NCBI GenBank assembly: GCA_031412355.1
Contig: JANOCR010000109.1
Span: 1 to 12,158 of the forward strand
Length of the DNA: 12,158 nucleotides
Origin: JAENVT01 sp031412355
GTDB lineage: Bacteria; Actinomycetota; Acidimicrobiia; Acidimicrobiales; Ilumatobacteraceae
Reading direction: 5' to 3'
Shown here: positions 7,086-12,158 of the stretch, piece after piece
How the letters are laid out: every line of letters starts with the position of its first letter
Numbering within the stretch: the stretch's first letter is position 1
Program-made: the position numbers and the translations under genes
The notes under the pieces: model-generated
Databases searched by the model: none
Told to the model about the DNA's origin: nothing
Seen by the model: only the letters and a program-made list of their open reading frames with translations

Positions 7086-7748
7086 CTACCGGGAGATGCC
7101 GGACGCTTCTCTTCTCGTGGTTGCGAACAGGGCCCTCCGGACGGCGGCCTCGCTTCCCTCGAGGTCTAGCGCGCCCGTGCGCTTGAGATCGTCGAGCGTC
7201 AGTGTGCGGGTTGCGAGCGCCAGGACTGACTCGGGCGCAGCAGTCAATGTGGCATGCGGTCTTTCGGCCGCGCCCAGAGTGACCCGCAGGCCCCAGCTAC
7301 TCCGGTCCACGCCGATCGGTTGGTCGCCGCACACGATCGTCAGACGCGCCGGCTGTGAACTAGGAGATGAGCCAAGAATGGCGCGAAGCGCGACGACGAG
7401 CCAGCGGGGACGGAAGGTGTCGTCGCCGGGACCCGAGAGCATCCAGGTCGTACCCCAGCGGACGAGGGCAACGACGACGTCTTCGAGGTCTGCGCCGAGT
7501 GGCGTCAGTTCATAGAGGGCCGCAGTCGAGCCGTCGTCGGCAAGACGGCGTCGAACGACGCCGTCTGCCTCGAGTTGGCGGAGGCGTTGGGCGAGGAGAT
7601 TCGTCGCGACGCCCGGGAGTCCGTGCTGCAAATCGCTGTACCGCGCTGGCGCGACGAGTAGTTCACGGATGATGAGCATCGTCCACCGGTCACCGACATG
7701 ATCCAGGCTTCGAGCGAGTCCGCAATACTGCCCATACCTTCGCTCCAT
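7086..7748 (-). CDS. HxlR-family transcriptional regulator with C-terminal SCP2-like domain
   Basis: This is a 220-residue DNA-binding regulator. Residues 1 to about 95 are a complete HxlR winged helix: YCGLARSLDHVGDRWTMLII at the start, then YSDLQHGLPGVATNLLAQRL (the recognition region) and the wing ending in YELTPLGADLE. Residues from about 115 resemble the sterol-carrier-protein-2-like tail found on many actinobacterial HxlR proteins, possibly a ligand pocket; this second call is less sure. The ATG lies six bases after a plausible -10 box, so the message is predicted to be leaderless. It is divergent from the alpha/beta hydrolase across 39 bases and is followed, after 172 bases, by the MFS transporter on the same strand. 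It most likely controls the shared promoter region. The N-terminus lacks the Cys near position 6-8 used by redox-sensing YodB/HypR; one Cys (Cys9) is present. Confidence 0.9.
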   Translation of the reverse strand: MERRYGQYCGLARSLDHVGDRWTMLIIRELLVAPARYSDLQHGLPGVATNLLAQRLRQLEADGVVRRRLADDGSTAALYELTPLGADLEDVVVALVRWGTTWMLSGPGDDTFRPRWLVVALRAILGSSPSSQPARLTIVCGDQPIGVDRSSWGLRVTLGAAERPHATLTAAPESVLALATRTLTLDDLKRTGALDLEGSEAAVRRALFATTRREASGISR

Positions 7749-7750
7749 GA

Positions 7751-7765
7751 CTTGACAATATCAAG
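7751..7765. promoter_or_regulatory. Candidate HxlR operator: CTTGA-N5-TCAAG palindrome
   Basis: CTTGACAATATCAAG is a perfect 5+5 inverted repeat around a 5-base centre. It covers the -35 box of the hydrolase promoter (7752-7757) and the -10 box of the regulator's own promoter (7755-7760), so a protein bound here would block both. A further half-site, TCAAG, recurs at 7780-7784. HxlR proteins bind such short palindromes as dimers and commonly autoregulate; the link to this particular regulator is inference from position. Confidence 0.6.
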
Positions 7766-7780
7766 CATAGTAGAAATAAT
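7752..7780 (+). promoter_or_regulatory. Promoter of the alpha/beta hydrolase, leaderless
   Basis: TTGACA (6 of 6 to consensus) at 7752-7757 is followed by a 17-base spacer and AATAAT (5 of 6) at 7775-7780. Seven bases then lead to the ATG at 7788, so the predicted start point falls on or next to the A of the start codon. No Shine-Dalgarno sequence is present, as expected for a leaderless message. Confidence 0.65.
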
Positions 7781-7783
7781 CAA
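7755..7783 (-). promoter_or_regulatory. Promoter of the HxlR regulator, leaderless, overlapping the opposite promoter
   Basis: On the minus strand TTGATT (7783-7778, 4 of 6) and TATTGT (7760-7755, 4 of 6) are separated by 17 bases, and six bases follow before the ATG at 7748. The predicted transcript would again begin at the start codon. Each box overlaps a box of the facing promoter, so polymerase could hardly occupy both. The boxes are weaker than those of the hydrolase promoter. Confidence 0.5.
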
Positions 7784-7787
7784 GTAT

Positions 7788-8645
7788 ATGGCTAGCCTCC
7801 AATCTCGACTACGGGCCCCGCAGTGCATTGACGTGGGGCACGGAAACCATTTCTCACTCCTCGACACGGTCGGTGGTGAGACTGCTCTTTTGTTGCTTCA
7901 CGGCATCCCAGGTCATCGCCGAGCCTGGGACAAGGTCGTCGATCATCTGCCGGCTGGGTATCGCGTGTTGGTGCCGGATCTGTTGGGCTTCGGCGATAGT
8001 TCGCGCCCCCGGCCCGGGCCGAGGCTGCACGCCGCAGCGCAGGCCAAGGGTCTCGTCGCCATGCTTGACCGGTTGGGCATTCCGAGGGTGATTGTGGTGG
8101 GACACGATTTCGGCGGACCTGTTGCGCTCTGGATGACGCTGATCCGGCCGGATCTCGTAACTCAACTCGGATTAGCAGCATCCAATGCGATGCCCGACAC
8201 GCCGATCCCTTTTCCGCTCAATCTGCTGAAGACACCGGTGGTCGGTGGTTTGGTGGAGCGCGCCACGATGTCGCCCGCTGCCTTGCGGATGATGGTCGGG
8301 CGCGGCGTGGGTCGACCCAAGGTGGACATCGACCGCCGTGCCTACGTTGGCGATCGACGACAGGCGCGTGCGATCCGCGCGATCTTCACGATGTCGCTTC
8401 GCAACCTTCGTGATCTCTACACACCGACAAGGGAGGCGCTGGCGGCACTCGACATCCCGACCTTCGTGGTGTGGGGAGACCGTGACCCTTTCTTCGATGT
8501 CGAGGAGGGCCGGCGAGTCGCGGACGCGGTGGCCGGCGCAAGCTTCACCGTTCTCAAGGGCGCGGGCCACTTCTTGCCAGACGAACGCCCGCAGGAGCTC
8601 GTCGACCTGATCGCCGAACTCAGCAACACGCAGAGCGCGGCTTGA
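7788..8645 (+). CDS. Alpha/beta-fold hydrolase with Asp nucleophile (epoxide hydrolase/haloalkane dehalogenase-like)
   Basis: This is a 285-residue soluble hydrolase. The oxyanion-hole motif HGIPG is at residues 38-42. The nucleophile elbow reads GHDFGG with Asp107 where esterases have Ser; Asp at this place is characteristic of epoxide hydrolases and haloalkane/haloacetate dehalogenases, which pass through an alkyl-enzyme ester. The acid is Asp231 or Asp233 in WGDRDPFFD and the base is His261 in GAGHFLPDE. The cap domain is about residues 135-215, with Tyr186 and Tyr211 as possible epoxide-opening residues, though I cannot assign them firmly. The frame is open 90 bases further upstream, but the ATG at 7788 sits exactly at the predicted transcription start and is the better choice. 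Control is probably by the divergent HxlR regulator. The physiological substrate is unknown. Confidence 0.85.
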   Translation: MASLQSRLRAPQCIDVGHGNHFSLLDTVGGETALLLLHGIPGHRRAWDKVVDHLPAGYRVLVPDLLGFGDSSRPRPGPRLHAAAQAKGLVAMLDRLGIPRVIVVGHDFGGPVALWMTLIRPDLVTQLGLAASNAMPDTPIPFPLNLLKTPVVGGLVERATMSPAALRMMVGRGVGRPKVDIDRRAYVGDRRQARAIRAIFTMSLRNLRDLYTPTREALAALDIPTFVVWGDRDPFFDVEEGRRVADAVAGASFTVLKGAGHFLPDERPQELVDLIAELSNTQSAA

Positions 8646-8700
8646 AGCAGCCGAAGCCCTCGGGGATACTTCCTCGGGGCATGCCATTGGCAAGCTCCCA

Positions 8701-9123
8701 CGCGAAGTAAGGGTTCATCCGGCGACCAACGAGGTGGTCGCCGAGTACGGCATTCCGCCTGGCGCAAACCCGTGCGGGGACATCGCTGTCGCGGGTGGTC
8801 TAGTGCAGGTGTCGAGTTGCAGGGTCGTGCCGTCGGTCAGTGTGATCGATCCGGGGTCCGGTGCGGTTCAGGTCGTCGAGCTCGAAGGTCTGGCCGCTGC
8901 GGTTGCTGTGGTCGACGGGCAGGCCTGGTGGGCGGTCCAACCGTCGGAGGACGAGGGCGCGTCGCAGCTTGTCCGACTGGGTCGTGGCCCGGCTCCACTG
9001 AAGCTCGTCGCCGTTCCAGGTGTCGCAGCGATCGGCGGTGTCGTCGTCGCGTTCGACTCGGTATGGGTGGGTGACGAAGCGAACGGTACGGTCACCCGGT
9101 TCCCGCTGAGCCTGCTCGGGTGA
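8701..9123 (+). pseudogene. Beta-propeller (YncE/Vgb-like) C-terminal remnant
   Basis: The frame reads as part of a secreted-type seven-bladed propeller: VHPATNEVVAEYGIPPG near 8713, then PCGDIAVAGGLVQVSSC, VSVIDPGSGAVQVVEL, and a final blade with FDSVWVGDEANGTVTRFP. Blade-like text already begins before the first possible start codon (GTG 8734, no ribosome binding site) and no ATG, GTG or TTG precedes it in frame after the stop at 8608-8610. Only about two to three blades are present and there is no signal peptide, so this is most simply the 3' remnant of a longer gene. A short translated ORF of 129 residues from 8734 cannot be excluded. Its function, if any, is unknown. Confidence 0.55.
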
Positions 9124-9134
9124 CCCCTTCGGGG
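9124..9134. terminator. Short GC hairpin with TTCG loop between convergent genes
   Basis: CCCCTTCGGGG follows directly after the stop of the propeller remnant and lies 15 bases beyond the stop of the facing VOC gene. The stem is only 3-4 G:C pairs closed by a stable UUCG-type loop, and there is no T-tract. Such hairpins are common at gene ends in GC-rich actinobacteria, but it is too short to be sure. Confidence 0.35.
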
Positions 9135-9148
9135 CGAGAGAAAGCGCG

Positions 9149-9544
9149 TCAACTTGGCGGAGCGAACAGTTCCAGCGGGATTCCGTCGGGATCCCGGAAG
9201 CTCACCCCGGAACCGTAACTGGCGTCCTTGATGCCGCCGTGGGCGATTCCGAGCTCGTCGAGTCGCGCAACCCAATCCTCGAGCTCAGCGCGATCGGCGC
9301 AGCCGAATGCAACGTGGTCGAGACCGATCCGTAACTCGCTGAAGGTCTCATCGGGCGCCGGTTGCTCGTGTTGGTGCAAGCCGACCAGTGTGTTGCCGAG
9401 AAGATACACGGTGTGGTGGAAGCCAGGATCGGTGTCTTCGTCGAGAACCGGACGGGACTCGAATAGCGCCTCATACCAGGGAACACTCACGGACAGATCG
9501 CGCACTGTGAGCGCGACATGCGTGAGGGGCGGGAAAGCTGGCAT
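9149..9544 (-). CDS. VOC-family (glyoxalase/dioxygenase-fold) protein
   Basis: This is a 131-residue protein of the vicinal-oxygen-chelate superfamily, made of two beta-alpha-beta-beta-beta modules. The expected metal ligands are His9 (LTHVALTVRDL), a His/Glu around 57-60 (GLHQHE), His77 (LDHVAFGC) and Glu125 (DPDGIPLELFAPP). The family includes glyoxalase I, extradiol dioxygenases, fosfomycin/bleomycin resistance proteins and epimerases; nothing here decides which. The ATG at 9544 is preceded by GAAGGAG (9559-9553 on this strand) at an 8-base spacing. An in-frame GTG at 9553 would overlap that site and is rejected. The gene stands alone, convergent with the propeller remnant. Confidence 0.85.
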   Translation of the reverse strand: MPAFPPLTHVALTVRDLSVSVPWYEALFESRPVLDEDTDPGFHHTVYLLGNTLVGLHQHEQPAPDETFSELRIGLDHVAFGCADRAELEDWVARLDELGIAHGGIKDASYGSGVSFRDPDGIPLELFAPPS

Positions 9545-9552
9545 AGAGATCA

Positions 9553-9559
9553 CTCCTTC
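9553..9559 (-). promoter_or_regulatory. Shine-Dalgarno site fixing the VOC gene start
   Basis: GAAGGAG on the minus strand is a strong match to the anti-16S sequence. It lies eight bases before the ATG at 9544, which decides that start over the GTG at 9553. Confidence 0.75.
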
Positions 9560-9661
9560 GGGTTGTGTTTGGGATCACCTGTCTGACTTCGACGACCGTG
9601 GGGTTCCGCCTCGCGGTCGGCTGGTGTCGCCCACGAACCTACTCTCGCGTTGGGCTTGGCC

Positions 9662-9704
9662 ATGGCATGGAAGGGTTCAGGAGTTCGATTCTCCTCAGCT
9701 CCAC
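9662..9704 (+). other. 3' half of an alanine-type tRNA (or tmRNA 3' end); candidate attachment-site remnant
   Basis: Read 5' to 3', the parts have exactly tRNA lengths. ATGGCAT (9662-9668) equals the anticodon loop of tRNA-Ala(GGC). GGAAG is the 3' anticodon strand and GGTTC a 5-base variable loop. AGGAG/CTCCT (9679-9683, 9691-9695) form a perfect 5-bp T stem closing the loop TTCGATT. CAGCTCC (9696-9702) is the 3' acceptor strand, followed by A. The 5' half is missing: upstream bases give no GGGGCTG-type acceptor strand, no D arm and no CTTCC to pair with GGAAG. CCA is not encoded. The T arm and CAGCTCC would also fit the end of a tmRNA, but no tag frame or 5' tmRNA end is present. The 3' part of a tRNA or tmRNA gene is what site-specific recombination leaves at one island end. 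No integrase lies in this window. Confidence 0.6.
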
Positions 9705-9711
9705 TAGAACT

Positions 9712-10554
9712 TCAGGCGGCAGCAGTTGTGCGGAAGCCGTTCCAAGTCGTCGTGGAACTGATGTCGACCGCGATCGAGGCGATGCCGGCACGGACCCGGG
9801 GGAGCGATGCACCGCCACGGGCGATGATCCCGGATTTGTCGGACGGACGTAGTGAGTCGCTGTCGTCGATCGTTACGCAGGCGCTACCGGGTAGACGCGC
9901 CTTTGCGGCAGCGAGAACGCGAGCATTCACGCCGACTTCCGAACGACTGGCTGTCCATCCACCTGGCAATGCAATCGGCCCGGCATCGCTGTCCAAGCCG
10001 AGCCAGCACTTGCCGTCGAAGTCGAGCAGCGAGTCGTGACGCTCTTGTTGGGCTATCGGGTGGCGCTTGATCTGTCGATGCGGAGCCCGGCGTGCGTCGG
10101 GGTTACCGCGAAATCGATCCGTCTGGTGTGTGATGTTGCCGTCGTCGGTCCAGGCGAGCTCATCTTCGTGACGCACAGCGATCAGCACGCGGTGATGCGG
10201 CCGCCACGCCTTCGGGGTCGTGGCGGCATCAGCCACGTATCCAAGAAGTTGTTCGGGGTAGCGGACCGCAATCAGAGCCAGGGCGCTACTGGCGAAGGCG
10301 AACACGGGAAGTTCGCGCATCGCTTCTGGCGGACGAGTCGGGTCGATGACGAAACTGCGCCCGGCGCGTAGCCGCCACGAGTCGTGCTTTCGTGTCAGCA
10401 CCGCAGCGCGTGAATCGCGGCGCAGGGCAGCGACCTTCGCGGCGCGCCGCGACGTGGTCGTCCAGTAGTAGCCACCGAAGTCGACCCCTGCCTGCATCGT
10501 CACCACGGGGCCCGACGTGCCGCGTACAGCGAAAGCCTGGAAGTTGCGCGTCAC
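9712..10554 (-). CDS. PNPOx-like (FMN/F420-binding split-barrel) family protein
   Basis: This is a 280-residue protein with an N-terminal split-barrel signature: YYWTTTSRRAAKVAALRRDS near 29-48, then RAAVLTR and the strand HRVLIAVR near 120. A second barrel-like half contains CWLGLDSDAGPIALPGGW near 185-200 and ends with the block SLRPSDKSGIIARG and TTWNGFRTTAA. This layout matches actinobacterial pyridoxamine-5'-phosphate-oxidase-family proteins of unknown role; the cofactor could be FMN, F420 or haem. The stretch at about 137-170 is unusually rich in Arg, His and Gln compared with the rest. Its GTG start overlaps the TGA of the SRPBCC gene as GTGA (10551-10554), so the two are translationally coupled. 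The stop is only 8 bases from the tRNA-like fragment. Confidence 0.7.
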   Translation of the reverse strand: MTRNFQAFAVRGTSGPVVTMQAGVDFGGYYWTTTSRRAAKVAALRRDSRAAVLTRKHDSWRLRAGRSFVIDPTRPPEAMRELPVFAFASSALALIAVRYPEQLLGYVADAATTPKAWRPHHRVLIAVRHEDELAWTDDGNITHQTDRFRGNPDARRAPHRQIKRHPIAQQERHDSLLDFDGKCWLGLDSDAGPIALPGGWTASRSEVGVNARVLAAAKARLPGSACVTIDDSDSLRPSDKSGIIARGGASLPRVRAGIASIAVDISSTTTWNGFRTTAAA

Positions 10555-11051
10555 GCGCGCAACTGCTTGATGTCGATCGTTGCCGGATCCAAGCCGAGGC
10601 GATGGTAGAGGTTGACAGCGAATCGCTTTCCGGTTCGCTGCATCGACGCCTTCATCACCCGTTCGACAGCTGCTGCGGATAGGCGGGGAAGCGGGAGCTC
10701 GACCGTCAGGGCGATGTCGACTTTCAGCTCGGTCTCGTCACCACGTGGGGTCAGCTCGTACGTACCGTCGGCGCCGGCGCGTTCGCGCTCGCCGTTCGCC
10801 GTCTCGTGGTTGAAGCGAATGAGGCGCGGCTCTATGAACTCCATTCGCTCGGTGAATGTCGGGGCGACAGAGATGCCCAGTGCCTCGATGCCCGTCAACT
10901 GCCATCGCCACAGATCACCCTCGACGACGATGGAGCGCACCAGAGGCGTGAGGGCGGTCAGGGAGGCAGGATCGGAGATCTGTGCCCAGATTCGGTCGGC
11001 GGTGACCGGAACGGTGGACGCGGAGATGTTCCGGGCGCTGAAGCTTGCCAT
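10551..11051 (-). CDS. SRPBCC-fold (polyketide cyclase/START-like) protein
   Basis: This is a 166-residue single-domain protein of the SRPBCC superfamily, whose helix-grip fold encloses a hydrophobic ligand cavity. The N-terminal strand and helix SARNISASTVPVTADRIWAQISDPASLTALTPLV, the Trp-containing strand GDLWRWQL, the Glu/Arg strand RLIRFNHET and the long C-terminal helix MKASMQRTGKRFAVNLYHRL are in the normal order. No catalytic residue is diagnostic, so cyclase, lipid transfer or ligand-binding roles are all open. The ATG has no clear ribosome binding site. It lies 42 bases downstream of the CPBP gene and is coupled to the flavin-type gene by overlap, suggesting a three-gene transcript. 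Confidence 0.78.
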   Translation of the reverse strand: MASFSARNISASTVPVTADRIWAQISDPASLTALTPLVRSIVVEGDLWRWQLTGIEALGISVAPTFTERMEFIEPRLIRFNHETANGERERAGADGTYELTPRGDETELKVDIALTVELPLPRLSAAAVERVMKASMQRTGKRFAVNLYHRLGLDPATIDIKQLRA

Positions 11052-11093
11052 GGACGAAGGGAGTACCCGAATATCTCGTGCCTAACCCAGCGT

Positions 11094-11741
11094 TCAGCGA
11101 AACACGAGCGGGAGAGCGACGAACATCAACGCCGACCACGTCACGTGAGTGACCACGGGCGCAAGCACTCCGTCGGTAGCCCTTCGTTGCAGGCTGACCA
11201 CCACTCCGAGGAGCGCTGCGGCGAAAACCAGCATGATGTTGCCGGTTGCCAACGTCACGGCGGTGTATACCAAGACCGATCCCGGGAGTCGGATGAGCTT
11301 CGGCAGTGCGGGTTGGACTGCGCCGCGGAAGAACACCTCCTCGGCGACGCCGTTGGCGACGGTCAGCAGCAGAACGATCGGCCACGAACCGTCACGGGCA
11401 AAGTCGAGGACGCCTTCCACTCGATCGCTCAGCACCGGGATGTTTCGCACCACGAGCGCCCCTACGACGAACACTGCGGCGAGGGCAGCGCCGGTGATGA
11501 TCGCGCTGACGACAGGCCGCCGACGTTGGCCGTCGTGCATCTCCCACCCGAGCGGCACGGGACCGGAGAGCAGCCCTCCGACACACCACACCACGGCGAG
11601 CGCGAGCGTGCTCGTGTAGAACACTCCGCTACCAGGTTCGGTCCGCAACCCCCAAGCGAGCGCCGCAACGCCGATCACCCCGAATGCGATGACGACGGCC
11701 CGCCGGCGAAAGCTGGGCTCGTCGATGACCGCGTCGCCCAC
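11094..11741 (-). CDS. CPBP-family intramembrane protease-like protein (Abi/CAAX type)
   Basis: This is a 215-residue integral membrane protein with about six to seven hydrophobic helices. The first family motif is intact: EExxxR at Glu134, Glu135 and Arg139 in NGVAEEVFFRG. The third motif has His199 in VTHVTW. The second motif, normally FxxxH, reads YTAVT (residues 159-163), so the expected His is Thr. Members include Rce1-like CAAX proteases and bacteriocin self-immunity proteins; the role here is unknown, and the altered motif raises doubt about proteolysis. The start is GTG at 11741 with a weak GGTAAG upstream. It heads the minus-strand trio with the SRPBCC and PNPOx-like genes. Confidence 0.82.
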   Translation of the reverse strand: MGDAVIDEPSFRRRAVVIAFGVIGVAALAWGLRTEPGSGVFYTSTLALAVVWCVGGLLSGPVPLGWEMHDGQRRRPVVSAIITGAALAAVFVVGALVVRNIPVLSDRVEGVLDFARDGSWPIVLLLTVANGVAEEVFFRGAVQPALPKLIRLPGSVLVYTAVTLATGNIMLVFAAALLGVVVSLQRRATDGVLAPVVTHVTWSALMFVALPLVFR

Positions 11742-11799
11742 GGGACCAGCTTACCGAGGGCCTTGCCCACCACGAGGTCCGGTTAACTGATCATCCCAG

Positions 11800-12036
11800 T
11801 TGCTATGGCCACGCGGCGTCGATCGACGCGAGCACGTCGTCGAGACTGGTCGTGGCAACCTCGTCGTGCGGGATCGCGGCCGGCTGCTGACCGTGTTCAC
11901 GGTCGACACCCTCGGCGATGACATCCTAGACAATGACATCTTCATCGAGGTCTCGTTCGAGCTGCTGGCCGACAACGGCCCACACCCCGGCTTCTACATG
12001 GACTTCTGTGACATCGCCGCCGACCTGATCGGCTAG
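11800..12036 (+). CDS. Short hypothetical ORF with an acidic C-terminal half, uncertain
   Basis: I do not recognise this protein. The frame opens after a stop at 11788, with TTG 11800 the first possible start and GTG 11866 another; neither has a ribosome binding site. The first 28 residues are Arg-rich and may not be coding. From residue 29 (RLLTVFTVDTLGDD) the sequence looks protein-like: hydrophobic positions alternate with Asp and Glu, and the end reads GFYMDFCDIAADLIG. It could be the 3' remnant of a longer gene or a small acidic protein. A CGACCG/CGGTCG inverted repeat (12048-12053, 12063-12068) follows the stop by 11 bases but has no T-tract. Bases 11742-11799 and 12037-12158 show no other feature I can support. 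Confidence 0.3.
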   Translation: MLWPRGVDRREHVVETGRGNLVVRDRGRLLTVFTVDTLGDDILDNDIFIEVSFELLADNGPHPGFYMDFCDIAADLIG

Positions 12037-12158
12037 CAGACGCGCCACGACCGTCTTGGAGGCGGTCGGCATGTGACATACCCGACCAGAGGTGGGCGGA
12101 CGCGTGGCCTGCGCGACAATGGCGATGTGATCGCGGGCGACCTGACATCGAGCCCGTT

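Noticed and set aside
7698..7787. Upstream start for the alpha/beta hydrolase
   Set aside because: It would run back through both promoters and into the HxlR coding region; the ATG at 7788 matches the predicted transcript start.
8657..8680. CCTCGGGG repeated twice after the hydrolase stop
   Set aside because: The copies are direct rather than inverted, so they do not form a terminator hairpin, and two 8-base copies are too little to call a repeat array.
9570..9600. A GGGATCA...CTTCGAC stretch resembling a tmRNA 5' end
   Set aside because: It cannot pair with the CAGCTCC acceptor strand at 9696-9702, is far too close to it for a tmRNA, and no tag-peptide frame lies between.
12048..12068. CGACCG/CGGTCG hairpin after the last short ORF
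   Set aside because: A 6-bp stem with a 9-base loop and no T-tract behind an uncertain ORF is too weak to annotate as a terminator.
12115..12158. Possible leaderless gene start (GTG 12127 after GACAAT) at the right edge
   Set aside because: Only ten codons are visible, the -10 is 4 of 6 and there is no -35.

Overview
The window looks like two different genomes joined. Positions 1 to about 2050 read as alphaproteobacterial, probably sphingomonad, DNA. All genes there are on the minus strand: the last 120 or so residues of an RND (AcrB/MexB-type) efflux pump, a complete NodT/OprM-type outer-membrane lipoprotein that overlaps it by 8 bases, and the first 82 codons of moeA running off the left edge. 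At about 2050 the RND reading frame loses all similarity to its family in the middle of a conserved membrane helix. From there to the right edge every gene looks actinobacterial (possibly Acidimicrobiia; this is inference). No transposase, integrase or terminal repeat marks the join, so an assembly chimera is the simplest explanation. A real recombination event is possible but unsupported.

Right of the join (2091-3927, plus strand) are an IdnO-like short-chain dehydrogenase (gluconate 5-dehydrogenase type) and an atypical NAD(P)-binding SDR. Facing them on the minus strand is the most interesting unit: an HxlR-family regulator (7086-7748), an MFS transporter with a C-terminal cyclic-nucleotide-binding domain (5234-6913), and an ATP-grasp ligase resembling carnosine synthase and other amino-acid ligases (3957-5237). 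The ligase start overlaps the transporter stop as GTGA. The layout suggests synthesis and export (or import) of a small amide-linked metabolite, with a transporter that may sense a cyclic nucleotide.

The HxlR gene is divergent from an alpha/beta hydrolase with an Asp nucleophile (7788-8645). The 39-base gap between them is AT-rich. It holds two face-to-face promoters whose -35 and -10 boxes overlap, a palindrome that fits an operator, and predicted start points that fall on the start codons, so both messages would be leaderless.

Further right are a start-less beta-propeller remnant (about 8701-9123), a VOC/glyoxalase protein (9149-9544), and what reads as the 3' half of an alanine-type tRNA (9662-9704), a typical footprint of an integration site. 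Next is a minus-strand run of three genes: a CPBP-family membrane protease-like protein, a SRPBCC-fold protein, and a PNPOx-like flavin-binding protein coupled to it by another GTGA overlap. The last 400 bases hold one weak short ORF and nothing else I can support. I saw no CRISPR array, insertion sequence, rRNA or complete tRNA.
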